Of a DNA stretch of 64,000 nucleotides, positions 24,382 to 32,026 are shown in pieces. The notes under the pieces were generated by a model. The model ran no database searches. It saw nothing but the letters and a program-made list of their open reading frames with translations, and was not told the origin of the DNA. The stretch is taken from the NCBI GenBank assembly GCA_963995525.1, contig OZ023206.1, forward strand, positions 72,018,490 through 72,082,489. The letters run 5' to 3'. Position 1 is the first letter of the stretch. Every line of letters begins with the position of its first letter. A program made the position numbers and the translations under genes. The stretch comes from Escarpia spicata. Its lineage: Eukaryota > Annelida > Polychaeta > Sabellida > Siboglinidae.

Positions 24382-24426
24382 CCCGACCTGCGAGAGGGAC
24401 CAACACAGCTGCTGCAGAGATGTCAG
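24382..24426 (+). CDS. Host gene exon 6, interrupted donor
   Basis: A 45-nt phase 1-1 exon (acceptor GTGTTTCAG) reads ARPARGTNTAAAEMS and ends TCAG|GTACGTT. The Polinton starts seven bases after the exon end, and the donor is preserved because the target duplication supplies TACGTT. The exon resembles exon 7 across the insertion in position, upstream repeat unit and Ala/Thr content, as if the two arose by tandem duplication. Confidence 0.5.
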
Positions 24427-24427
24427 G

Positions 24428-24433
24428 TACGTT
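24428..24433. repeat. Left target-site duplication (TACGTT)
   Basis: The identical hexamer follows the other end at 41152-41157. A 6-bp duplication is the hallmark of Polinton integration. Confidence 0.95.
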
Positions 24434-24690
24434 AGTAGTATGGAGGATACACACACGCGAAACCACGCCCCCTTTTGTATCTAGGTACGTGCATAAAAAA
24501 CGTCGATTTCAAAATCGCGATCCTACTTATAAAAAAAAGATCAAAGGCTTTTTGGTAACCTGAGTGGAATCGGGATCCTAGTTATAAAAAACGTGATTGA
24601 TGGCCTGTCACTTTTTTGTGAATAACAGGCGCCCTCTAGCGATTAATAACAGCGTCCCTAGTTACGTGATAACGCCATCTAGCGATTAAC
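24434..24690 (+). repeat. Left terminal inverted repeat, copy 1
   Basis: The first ~180 bp match the right end almost base for base; only scattered changes are seen. Further in, similarity continues as shuffled modules (GCCCTCTAGCG, GCGTCCCTAGTTACG, GATAACGCCATCTAGCGA) that recur with extra partial copies to about 24,745. Confidence 0.9.
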
Positions 24691-24814
24691 CCAAGTCACA
24701 CCTAGCGATCAACGTCCTAAGCGATCAACGACTAGCGATCGAAGTACTCGTAGAAGCCGGCGCCTGTCCTGGGCTCGACTAGGGATCGCGAGATTTCGGA
24801 TCCGTACGTCCGTG

Positions 24815-24823
24815 ACTATATAA
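24815..24823 (+). promoter_or_regulatory. TATA box for the NADAR gene
   Basis: ACTATATAAGC lies about 30 bp before the ATG, so the 5' leader must be very short. It is the first promoter of the rightward gene cluster. Confidence 0.6.
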
Positions 24824-24851
24824 GCGGTAGCGGTTTTTATCGGTAGTAGTC

Positions 24852-25307
24852 ATGTTGTCATCGTCGGAACGTATAAAGTTTGGCGGTTCGCGCTCCTTCT
24901 TGTCGAATATGTACAGGTGTCGATTGACGGCGTACGGTCGGGTCTTCCGATCCGTCGAGCACGCCTATCAGTATAGGAAAGCGCTATTCAACGAAGACCT
25001 CGCATGCGCCGCGTGTATCAAAAGAGTGCGATCGCCCTACGCGGCGAAACGAATCAGTTACGGTATTCGAAAAAAGAGAACGGGAACCGAATGGAACGTC
25101 GTTAGGATCGCCTGTATGAAGGGGCTGTTGATGAGTAAGTTCGGTGGGGAGTTGAAGGCCGAACTGTTGGCCACCGGGGACGCCGAATTGGTGGAGTGGG
25201 TGCCGAGTAGGGAGGGTTTCTGGGGTACCAGGATTGGTGACGTCGAGGGCGAGAACAAGCTCGGTAAATTGTTGATGGAGGTGCGCACCTTTTATAAAGA
25301 CGCGTAA
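24852..25307 (+). CDS. NADAR-domain (YbiA-like) protein
   Basis: The 151-residue protein is essentially one NADAR domain. It shows the N-terminal LSNMY block (residues 18-22), the SVEHAYQYRKAL helix (36-47) with the conserved E-H pair, and SPYAAKRI. The W-N-V-V-R/CMKGLLMSKF segment follows, then the C-terminal ELVEW, FWGTRIG and NKLGKLLMEVR signatures. Length matches bacterial YbiA. NADAR proteins act on ADP-ribose-linked substrates: bacterial members remove ADP-ribose from guanine bases, and YbiA/RibX-type members cleave riboflavin-pathway intermediates. On a DNA virus-like element the first role (protecting or repairing element DNA, or countering host ADP-ribosylation) is attractive, but it is inference. 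It is the first gene inside the left end, under its own TATA box. The equivalent gene of copy 2 lies beyond the window. Confidence 0.85.
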   Translation: MLSSSERIKFGGSRSFLSNMYRCRLTAYGRVFRSVEHAYQYRKALFNEDLACAACIKRVRSPYAAKRISYGIRKKRTGTEWNVVRIACMKGLLMSKFGGELKAELLATGDAELVEWVPSREGFWGTRIGDVEGENKLGKLLMEVRTFYKDA

Positions 25308-25335
25308 AAAACATCAGCCAGTATCAGTCGTGAAA

Positions 25336-25974
25336 ATGGGCGGACCGTTGTTGAAGCATCCGTTTACGTGTATAGTATCAGGGCCTACGGGATGCGGTAA
25401 GACGACGTTCGTCGACCGTCTGATACGAAGCGCTATGATCGATCCGGCGCCCGAAAAAGTCCTGTGGTGTTACGGGCAGTGGCAGCCCGCCTACGCGTCT
25501 ATGTCTCCGGAAATAGAGTTCGTAGACGGCCTGCCGACTACGACGTATTTAGACGGTAAAAAGAGGACGCTCTTAGTACTCGACGACCTCATGGAGGAAG
25601 CCGATAGCGGGGTGACGGCGCTATTTACTAAAAAAAGTCATCATTGTAATACGTCGGTCGTACAACTCCGACAGAACATGTTTCCGAAAGGGGGTGAAAA
25701 CCGCACAATCAGCCTGAACGCCCAATACCTGGCACTATTTAAGAACCCCCGAGACGTTGGTCAAGTAGGTCACCTCGCGAAACAGATGTATCCGGGAGAG
25801 GTCAAGTACATGATAGAGTCTTTCAAAAACGCGACATCGACGGCGTACGGCTATCTCTTCGTCGACCTGAAACAGGAAACGGAAGAGTACATGCGCCTGC
25901 ATACGTGTATATTTCCGGACGATCCCCTTCAGTACGTCTACGTACGGAAGGGTGGTGGTGGTGGTCAACTATAA
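25336..25974 (+). CDS. FtsK/HerA (A32-like) genome packaging ATPase
   Basis: This protein pumps element DNA into the procapsid. Walker A is GPTGCGKTT (residues 16-24) and Walker B is LLVLDD (79-84), followed by the sensor-like VVQLRQNMF. The 212-residue length fits Polinton and adintovirus ATPases. The ATG at 25336 is chosen; a GTG six bases earlier is less likely. It follows the NADAR gene by 28 bp and the next gene by 36 bp, as expected for a compact cluster. The C-terminus (RKGGGGGQL) is glycine-rich. Confidence 0.9.
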   Translation: MGGPLLKHPFTCIVSGPTGCGKTTFVDRLIRSAMIDPAPEKVLWCYGQWQPAYASMSPEIEFVDGLPTTTYLDGKKRTLLVLDDLMEEADSGVTALFTKKSHHCNTSVVQLRQNMFPKGGENRTISLNAQYLALFKNPRDVGQVGHLAKQMYPGEVKYMIESFKNATSTAYGYLFVDLKQETEEYMRLHTCIFPDDPLQYVYVRKGGGGGQL

Positions 25975-26010
25975 GTAGAGAGGGACGTCGCCGCGTACGC
26001 ATTAGTCGGT

Positions 26011-26424
26011 ATGACGGGAAGACGCGCGGTGGTAGCGGCGAAGCGACGACCGAAGGCGGCGACGACGACGTTTTCGGAGCAACGCCTGAAGAGACACATT
26101 TTCGCCCTGCAGTTGATGGATAGACAGAAGCGGAACGTAGATCTGCTAAAAGCCGTGCTCGCCCATTCGGAGGTCGGTCTCATATGTAGTCTATGCGATT
26201 GCGCGTACAATATTCTGAGAGGGAACGTGAAGGTGTCGCCGAAGCAGAAACGCGTGTTGACGAAATACAGAGATCACCTGCGTGACTTGGTCAACAAACG
26301 AATTCCGGTGAAGCGGAAGCGAGCCATCTTGCAAACGGGGGCTGGTGGTTTTCTGACGGCCCTGCTAGCGCCGTTAGCGAGCACCGTTTTCCTGCCACTA
26401 CTCAAACAGTTAATCGGGGGTTAA
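26011..26424 (+). CDS. Conserved basic Polinton protein with hydrophobic C-terminus
   Basis: The 137-residue protein has a basic N-terminus (AVVAAKRRPKAATTT), a helical centre (LICSLCDCAYNILRGNVKVS, then KQKRVLTKYRDHLRDL) and a glycine-rich hydrophobic C-terminal helix (GGFLTALLAPLASTVFLPLL). This build recurs in invertebrate Polintons, next to the ATPase. A membrane-active or virion-internal role similar in shape to an adenovirus pVI-type amphipathic peptide is possible, but no homology to pVI is visible. Function unknown. Confidence 0.65.
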   Translation: MTGRRAVVAAKRRPKAATTTFSEQRLKRHIFALQLMDRQKRNVDLLKAVLAHSEVGLICSLCDCAYNILRGNVKVSPKQKRVLTKYRDHLRDLVNKRIPVKRKRAILQTGAGGFLTALLAPLASTVFLPLLKQLIGG

Positions 26425-26427
26425 TCG

Positions 26428-27147
26428 ATGCAGTACGCGAAGAAGATGGCGTTGGTCGACCCGCGATTGGTGGAAAGTCTCCTTCAACCGCAGCAGCAGT
26501 CGAGCAGCACCCCCCGATCACGTGTACTGAGTAGCCTGGACAGCGACATGAAAGATATTCTAGAGCGATCGGATTTATCCGAACGCGATAAGGTGGTGTC
26601 GTACAATCAGCTGCTGAGTCGCTACAACACTATAGAGGCGGTTCGAACGGCGCAATCGGTACGCGTGTCGATGGTCAACGCCGACGGCGGCGAGATACCG
26701 CTCACGGCGGCGGCGCCACCATCGTCGGAGTCCGTAGAGCGCGAAATCGTAGCCAGCATGCCGAAAACGTTGAAAGGGAAGGCGAGTCTACTTATCGCGA
26801 AAATGAAAGCCGATCCCTTGTGTCGATGGAACGAACGCGGCGAATTCGTGTACGACGGTAAAACGATCGCGGGGAGTAACATGGTCGATCTAGTGAACGA
26901 TCTCATGCGAACGAGAACGAAGACGACGCAGCCCTTAGGATGGCGCGCCTTCGGGTTGAGTATGAAGGGTATGAACATTCCTATGGAGTTCGTCGGCAAC
27001 CCGCGCTATCGGGAGTACATGGAGCAGCGACGGCGGCGGCTGTCAAGAGAAGGAGAGGAGGAGACGGGATCGGTCAGTTCAGCGGGAAAGGCGGTGCGAA
27101 GACGACGTTCTAGAAAGAGAGCGTTGGACGGTTGGGAATCGATGTGA
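26428..27147 (+). CDS. Conserved Polinton protein of unknown function
   Basis: The 239-residue protein has a helical N-terminal half (MKDILERSDLSERDKVVSYN). Its compact C-terminal domain contains CRWNERGEFVYDGKTIAGSN, VDLVNDLMR, LGWRAFGL and MNIPMEFVGNPRY, and the tail is basic (RRRRSRKRAL). The 'WN..GE.V..G..I.GSN..DL' block is one I recognise as recurrent in Polinton/adintovirus gene sets, but no function is established to my knowledge. The start follows the previous stop by three bases and the stop abuts the next ATG, indicating a tightly packed late cluster. The basic tail could contact DNA or act as a nuclear signal. Confidence 0.65.
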   Translation: MQYAKKMALVDPRLVESLLQPQQQSSSTPRSRVLSSLDSDMKDILERSDLSERDKVVSYNQLLSRYNTIEAVRTAQSVRVSMVNADGGEIPLTAAAPPSSESVEREIVASMPKTLKGKASLLIAKMKADPLCRWNERGEFVYDGKTIAGSNMVDLVNDLMRTRTKTTQPLGWRAFGLSMKGMNIPMEFVGNPRYREYMEQRRRRLSREGEEETGSVSSAGKAVRRRRSRKRALDGWESM

Positions 27148-27149
27148 CG

Positions 27150-27329
27150 ATGCCGTCGATACAACGAACGGTCGCCGTCGTCGGTTTCATCGTCATCACG
27201 GTTATCGCTCTCTATATAATATTCATCGTTCGTCGATCGTCGTCGTCGTCATGGTGTCCGGGTGGAGTCGTCGTCCAAAACGAAACCTTCGAAAACGAAA
27301 CGACGATGACGACGACGACGCTGAACTGA
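27150..27329 (+). CDS. Small single-pass membrane protein
   Basis: A 59-residue frame starts two bases after the previous stop. One hydrophobic stretch (TVAVVGFIVITVIALYIIFI) spans residues 6-25 and is followed by RRSSSSS and a Thr-rich tail. It overlaps the integrase frame by about 80 bp. Small membrane proteins are common in Polintons and adintoviruses; role unknown. Confidence 0.5.
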   Translation: MPSIQRTVAVVGFIVITVIALYIIFIVRRSSSSSWCPGGVVVQNETFENETTMTTTTLN

Positions 27330-28376
27330 ATGAACTCTACTTCGATCCGAAACGAGCTGGAAGTTACGGAGGTGTCGACGCGTTGCACCGCGCGTCAAAG
27401 GTGGGTCGACGACGCCCGGATGTCGAGAGGTGGCTAGCGGCGCAGGACGCTTATACTCTACACAAACCGGTTAAAAGACGTTTCAAACGACGTTGCGTTA
27501 TCGTGGGCGGTCAAAACCAGCAGTGGCAAGCTGATCTGGTCGATCTGACTAGGTTAAAAAAACAACGACGGTATAACATTTCTATTGACGGTAATCGACG
27601 TGTTTTCGAAGCGGGCGTGGTGCGTTCCGTTGAAGAATAAGTCCGGCGCATCGCTGGTCGCGGCCTTCGAGCGTCTGCTGAACGACGCGCCGCCGCCGAA
27701 CGCGCTGCAGACCGATAAGGGGACCGAGTTTCTGAATCGACCCCTGCAAACGTTCCTAAAGAGTCGCGGCGTTCATCATTTCGTGACGCATAACGAGGAG
27801 ACTAAAGCGAGCGTCGTGGAACGCTTCAATAGGACTTTGAAAACGCGCATGTGGCGTTTTTTTACGAAACACGAGACGCTGCGCTACGTAGAGGCGTTAA
27901 CGGATTTCGTGCATTCGTACAACAACGCCTATCATCGAAGCATCGGTAGGACGCCGGCGAGCGTCGACGCGACGAATCAGGAGGACGTATGGCAACGCCT
28001 GTACGCCGGCAGCGGTGGTATGGGAAAAAAACCGAAACTACGCGAAGGAGATCGCGTGCGTATCAGTAAGACGAGGGGTCAATTCAAAAAAGGATACATG
28101 CCTAATTGGAGCGAGGAGCTCTTCACCGTCGTAGAGGTGCATCCGTCCGAACCCCCCGTTTATCGCCTGAAGGACGACGCGGGGACACCGGTAGAGGGCG
28201 CCTTCTACGAACAGGAAGTACAACGCGTAGTCGTTCCGAAGGACAAACTGTATCGAGTGGAGGCGGTTCTGCAGCGTCGTCGTCGCGGCGGCGGCTCGGT
28301 GGCGCTCGTGAAATGGAGCGGTTACCCGGCCTCCTTCAACAGTTGGATCGACGCCGCGGCGCTCGTGGACCTATAG
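27251..28376 (+). pseudogene. Polinton integrase (retroviral type) with chromodomain, frameshifted
   Basis: The enzyme inserts the element and makes the 6-bp duplication. The first frame (27251-27640) holds the Polinton-type start FDPKRAGSYGGVDALHRASK, an acidic Asp run ahead of it, and the first catalytic Asp in QWQADLVDL. The rest lies in the +1 frame from about 27563 to 28376. It carries the second Asp (QTDKGTEF) and the Glu (SVVERFNRTLK) at D-35-E spacing, then a chromodomain (YRVEAVLQRR...VKWSGYP). The break coincides with a run of seven A at 27556-27562. All three catalytic residues survive, so the shift may be recent or an assembly error. Confidence 0.88.
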
Positions 28377-28492
28377 CATGCGTTGGACGCGTCACGAGGA
28401 ATGCTGGCGACTGCACGAGTCGTGCTTATGCGGGGGAACGTCGCTCCCCCCGTATAAGGGGCCCTGCTGTACCCGCAGACCGCAGTGGCGCT

Positions 28493-28849
28493 ATGGAGGC
28501 GAGGGACGAGCAGCATCCAAAGAAGAAGACTACCAAAGAGGACTCCGTCGACGCCGCTACTGGTTCAGAGAAGCCGACGACGACTACCAACGAGGACTCC
28601 GTCGACGCCGTCGAGAACGCCGACGACTCCACCGTCCACGAACCCGATCCATGGCGGCTCTGCGGTAACGAATGCCCAAAGGCCGAAATCGTATTCCTCT
28701 GTCAGGTCATCGTCCTGTACTTCGTCATCGCCGTTAGTATATACAATTTAACGCGGGGTCAAGGCGACTCCAATCTGTGGACGGCCCTGTTGAGCCCGTC
28801 TATGAGCGGCGGCGCCCGACGACGACGAGACGATGGCGGCATCGTCTGA
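28493..28849 (+). CDS. Conserved Polinton membrane protein
   Basis: The 118-residue protein has an acidic, Thr/Lys-rich N-terminal half containing two copies of a KEDSVDA/NEDSVDA motif. One transmembrane helix follows (AEIVFLCQVIVLYFVIAVSI), then NLTRGQGDSNLWTALLSPS. That post-membrane block is a recurring signature of a small Polinton/adintovirus membrane protein lying between integrase and penton. The start chosen (MEARDEQ) gives the conserved frame; longer upstream extension overlaps integrase and is a shadow. It overlaps the penton gene by 17 bp. Likely a virion or membrane-associated protein; its role is unproven. About 115 bp between integrase and this gene show nothing else. Confidence 0.6.
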   Translation: MEARDEQHPKKKTTKEDSVDAATGSEKPTTTTNEDSVDAVENADDSTVHEPDPWRLCGNECPKAEIVFLCQVIVLYFVIAVSIYNLTRGQGDSNLWTALLSPSMSGGARRRRDDGGIV

Positions 28850-29688
28850 CTTTTACCTGACGCTACCGAGCAACGCGTCTACGAAGCGGCACCCCGAAAA
28901 TACGTTGACGCACTACATCACGACGCTGCCGCGACGTTTCGACCTGGCCGGCGGAGAATGGGAATGCGGACTGGTGACGCTACAGTACCCGCACACGTGG
29001 TACAACGTGAGAGAGGCGGATGCCACCTTTTACCTGTCGGCGCCCCGAGGTGAGGCGGGTCTTTTCACGACCATGGACGGTATCGGAATATACCGACAGG
29101 GTACGATCGCTCACGGTTTCTACAACAACGTTTTCGTGCTACTGCGCGAGATCAACGAGGCGCTAAGGAAATTGTGGACCGATAAGGTGAGGGTGTATCT
29201 AGAGTACAGCGGCGTCTCTAACCGAATGACGCTGCGTATGACGGCGGGCGTCGCCTTTACCCTACCCGATACGAGCCGTCTGAAGAGCGTGCTAGGTTTC
29301 CATAAGAACGTTATCGTAAGTCCGCCGATGATGGGTCCCGAACCGGAAGTCGTCGTTATCGAGACCACCCCCGCCTCGTACACGTTCGCGTACGAAGGTC
29401 GAAATACGGTGGATATGAAGGCGGGCGTCGACACCCTGTACGTGTACACGGATCTCGTGGAATCGCGCGTCGTCGGCGACGTGTACGCGCCGCTTCTTCG
29501 AAATATCGCCGTCTTCGGTACGAACGGTAGCGTTATTTCGGAAACGTTCGACCGTGAAGCTGCTGCGGCATCAATTCGATACGATCGAGGTCGATATAAG
29601 AGACGATTGCGGTCAACCGATACCATTCGAGCGGGGGAAGCTAGTGGCGACGCTTCACATCAGACGCTGTAAATCGAGATTGTTTTAA
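28833..29688 (+). pseudogene. Penton-base-like minor capsid protein, frameshifted C-terminal tail
   Basis: This protein should form the pentameric vertex (single jelly roll). The main frame starts MAASSDFYLTLPSNASTK and includes ENTLTHYITTLPRRFDLAGG and WECGLVTLQYPHTWYNV, the usual opening of Polinton minor capsid proteins. It is open to 29672. After about 29550 the conserved tail (FDTIEVDIRDD and FERGKLVATLHI) lies in another frame that ends at 29688, two bases before the next ATG. That spacing matches the tight packing of the cluster, so the shifted frame is evidently the ancestral end. In the visible frame the last ~40 residues are out-of-frame translation. The matching part of copy 2 is outside the window. 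Confidence 0.8.
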
Positions 29689-29690
29689 CC

Positions 29691-30098
29691 ATGCCGAACC
29701 CGTACGAGGACTACTACGTTCGACAGGTCGGCGGTCAACTACCGGTCTTCATCGGCAGTCGAGGTCAGCGAGGACACGGTCTGGGTAATATCTTCGGGAG
29801 CCTATTTCGAAGCGTCATGCCGCTTTTTAAGAGAGGCGCCATGGCGTTGGGAAAACGTGCGCTCAAAACCGGCGTGAACGTGGCGCGGGACGTCGTCGGC
29901 GGCGGCAATCTGAAAGCGTCGGTAAAACGACGCGCGAAGGAGGCCGGCGTCGATCTTCTCGACGGCCTATTGAAAGGGCCGGCGCCGAAAAAGAGACGGG
30001 TGAAAAAAAGACCGCCTATAAAGAAGCAGCGTCGAACGGCGACGACCGTCAGTAGACGGAAGAGAGGACGTCGACCGGTCGATATATTCGACGCGTAA
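29691..30098 (+). CDS. Basic core / minor capsid protein (adintovirus pX-like)
   Basis: The 135-residue protein opens MPNPYEDYYVRQVGGQ. It has the recurrent LPVFIGSRGQRGHGLGNIF and LFRSVMPLFKRGAMALGKRA helices and ends in a very basic stretch (KKRRVKKRPPIKKQRR, SRRKRGRRPVDIFDA). Proteins of this form precede the major capsid gene in Polintons and adintoviruses and have been compared with adenovirus DNA-condensing core protein pX. Net charge suggests DNA binding in the virion. Stop and MCP start are separated by two bases. Confidence 0.7.
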   Translation: MPNPYEDYYVRQVGGQLPVFIGSRGQRGHGLGNIFGSLFRSVMPLFKRGAMALGKRALKTGVNVARDVVGGGNLKASVKRRAKEAGVDLLDGLLKGPAPKKRRVKKRPPIKKQRRTATTVSRRKRGRRPVDIFDA

Positions 30099-30100
30099 CG

Positions 30101-31405
30101 ATGGCGTTCGTAAAGACAGCGTGCGAGGGCGTGAAGGCCGAACTGGACCTGTTCACCGGACCGGTGACGCAGAAGAGCATCGAGAGCAGTTATCGGACCG
30201 CCTACCAACCGCTGACGGCTCTCGACGCCGGCGGTCCTATCGAGTTCCTCATTCCGGGGTCGGGTAACGACTATACGGACCTGGCGAGCCTTCAAACGTA
30301 CGTCCTCTTCAAAGTGGTTCAGGGGGACGGTACCGATCTGGCGGCCGGCACCAACGTGGCGCCGGTCAACAATTTCCTTCATTCGATGTTCAGTCAAATC
30401 GACGTGTCGCTGAACGGCACGCTCGTGACGCCGTCGACCAATACGTACGCGTACCGGGCCTACATCGAGACCCTACTGAGTTACGGTAGCGACGCGAAAC
30501 GATCGCATCTCACGGGGTCGTTGTGGTACAAAGATAGCGCCGGACACATGAACGCGCGCGGGGACGATAACACCGGGTTCGTAGCGCGGCGCGATCTGAC
30601 GGCGGCCAGCGCCGAGGTGGAGATGATGGGACACCTGCACGTCGACGCGTTTATGCTAAACCTCCTCCTACCGAGCGGCATCGACACAAAAATACGCATG
30701 GTCCAGTCGAAGGACGCCTTCGCGCTCATGGGCGCGGCTGCCGCGCCGGGGTGGCGTATCGTGATACGCTCGATTTGCCTGCACGTCCGAAAAGTGAAGT
30801 TGAACCCGGAAGTCCAGCTGGGTCATATCAAAGCGTGGAATTTGGGAACGGCTAAGTTTCCGATGCGCCGCGTCGACTGCAAGTCGTTCTCGATAAACGC
30901 GGGTACGCTATCGCACACGCACGAGAACCTGTACATGGGTACAATTCCGAAACGCATAATCCTGATGATGATCGACAACGCCGCCTACAACGGAGACTAC
31001 ACTAGAAATCCGTTCAACGCGCATCACAACGACATAACCTTCCTCGCGCTCAACGTCGACGGACGTCAGGTGCCGAGCAAGCCGCTGCAACCGGACTTTC
31101 CGCACCACCGGTACATACGAAGCTACATGAATCTCTTCGAGGCCACCGGAAAGGCGGGCGAGGACGAGGGGAACGACATATCGCGCTCGGACTTCGAGGG
31201 CGGCTACACCGTCTTCGCTTTCGACCTGACCCCCGACTGCTGCGACGGGGACCATTTCAACGTCGTGCGTCAGGGGAGCGTGGGCGCTGAAATGCAGTTC
31301 TTGACGCCGCTACCCCGACCGGTGAACGTCGTCGTGTACGCGGAATTCGAGACGGTGATGGAAATCGATCGGACCCGAAACGTCCTATACGACTGTACCT
31401 CGTAA
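30101..31405 (+). CDS. Major capsid protein (hexon-like, double jelly roll)
   Basis: The 434-residue protein builds the icosahedral shell. It starts MAFVKTACEGVKAELDLFTG and shows the Polinton MCP features: GPIEFLIPGSGNDYTDL, a VNNFLHSMFSQIDVSLNG block, the RMVQSKDAFALMG segment and the C-terminal FDLTPDC...RPVNVVVYAEFE strand. Length is in the usual 430-600 range at the short end. The stop overlaps the protease ATG (TAATG), as for a coupled late gene pair. This copy is open; the copy 2 gene has a stop at the glycine of KDSAGHMNARG. Confidence 0.9.
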   Translation: MAFVKTACEGVKAELDLFTGPVTQKSIESSYRTAYQPLTALDAGGPIEFLIPGSGNDYTDLASLQTYVLFKVVQGDGTDLAAGTNVAPVNNFLHSMFSQIDVSLNGTLVTPSTNTYAYRAYIETLLSYGSDAKRSHLTGSLWYKDSAGHMNARGDDNTGFVARRDLTAASAEVEMMGHLHVDAFMLNLLLPSGIDTKIRMVQSKDAFALMGAAAAPGWRIVIRSICLHVRKVKLNPEVQLGHIKAWNLGTAKFPMRRVDCKSFSINAGTLSHTHENLYMGTIPKRIILMMIDNAAYNGDYTRNPFNAHHNDITFLALNVDGRQVPSKPLQPDFPHHRYIRSYMNLFEATGKAGEDEGNDISRSDFEGGYTVFAFDLTPDCCDGDHFNVVRQGSVGAEMQFLTPLPRPVNVVVYAEFETVMEIDRTRNVLYDCTS

Positions 31406-31860
31406 TGGATACGTTCCAACTGCTGCGTCGCCTCGAACTCGACGCGTACGCTAAACGCATCGTCCTCGGCGTCGTACCTAAAGACGCGCTACTTACCACC
31501 ACCACCACCACTTACCCGATGGCCTTCGTGTGCAATACCGACGACGGCGGCGAACCGGGGGAGCACTGGGTGGCCGTCTACGTCGACCGTCAAGGCGTCG
31601 GCGAGTACTTCGATTCGTACGGTCTTCCGCCGCTGCACGCCAACTTCCGCGCCTTCCTGCACCGACACTGCGGCGACGCGTGGACGTACAACGACAAGAG
31701 ACTGCAGAGCGTCGTCTCTAACGTGTGCGGACAATATTGCGTCGCCTACCTACTCCTTCGATGTCGCGGCATGCCGTTGACGACGTTCCAGAACATATTC
31801 GGCACCGATCGGGTGGCCATTGACTGTCTCGTATTCGATTGGTTAAAACCACTGCATTAA
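31405..31860 (+). CDS. Adenain-like cysteine protease (virion maturation)
   Basis: The 151-residue Ulp1/C5-type protease would process capsid and core precursors. The catalytic set is visible: His54 in GEHWVAV, Asp70 in YFDSYG, Gln101 in RLQSVV and Cys112 in VCGQYCVAYL. Length is close to Polinton proteases and a little shorter than adenovirus adenain. It begins inside the MCP stop and ends 30 bp before an AATAAA at 31890. A run of Thr (TTTTTT) near residue 31 comes from a CCA/ACC microsatellite and differs in copy 2. Confidence 0.9.
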   Translation: MDTFQLLRRLELDAYAKRIVLGVVPKDALLTTTTTTYPMAFVCNTDDGGEPGEHWVAVYVDRQGVGEYFDSYGLPPLHANFRAFLHRHCGDAWTYNDKRLQSVVSNVCGQYCVAYLLLRCRGMPLTTFQNIFGTDRVAIDCLVFDWLKPLH

Positions 31861-32026
31861 CGCTTCGCTTTTACGTGTATAGTAGTAGTAATAAAAAACA
31901 ACGACGATGAAATGTACGCACTTGTGTTTGTTTTATTATTACCCTACCCTACCTACATACATACATACATACAGAACCCTACCCCTAGGCGGCCCCCCAC
32001 CCCTAGGGTAGGTTTAGTTATACGAG
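31861..32026. terminator. Convergent polyadenylation region between protease and PolB
   Basis: AATAAA serves the rightward cluster at 31890-31895. The leftward AATAAA for PolB is TTTATT at 31932-31937. Between the signals and PolB are a TACA microsatellite and the inverted repeat CCCTACCCCTAGG...CCTAGGGTAGGG. The 3' ends of the two units therefore overlap. Confidence 0.65.

Noticed and set aside
27556..27563. Classical -1 ribosomal slippage (A AAA AAC) in integrase
   Set aside because: A -1 shift enters the wrong frame. The downstream integrase needs a +1 (or -2) shift, and no pseudoknot or stem-loop is obvious.
28378..28668. 96-codon frame between integrase and penton
   Set aside because: Arg-rich shadow in another frame of the membrane protein gene at 28493-28849, whose transmembrane and NLT...SNLWTALL signature is the convincing one.
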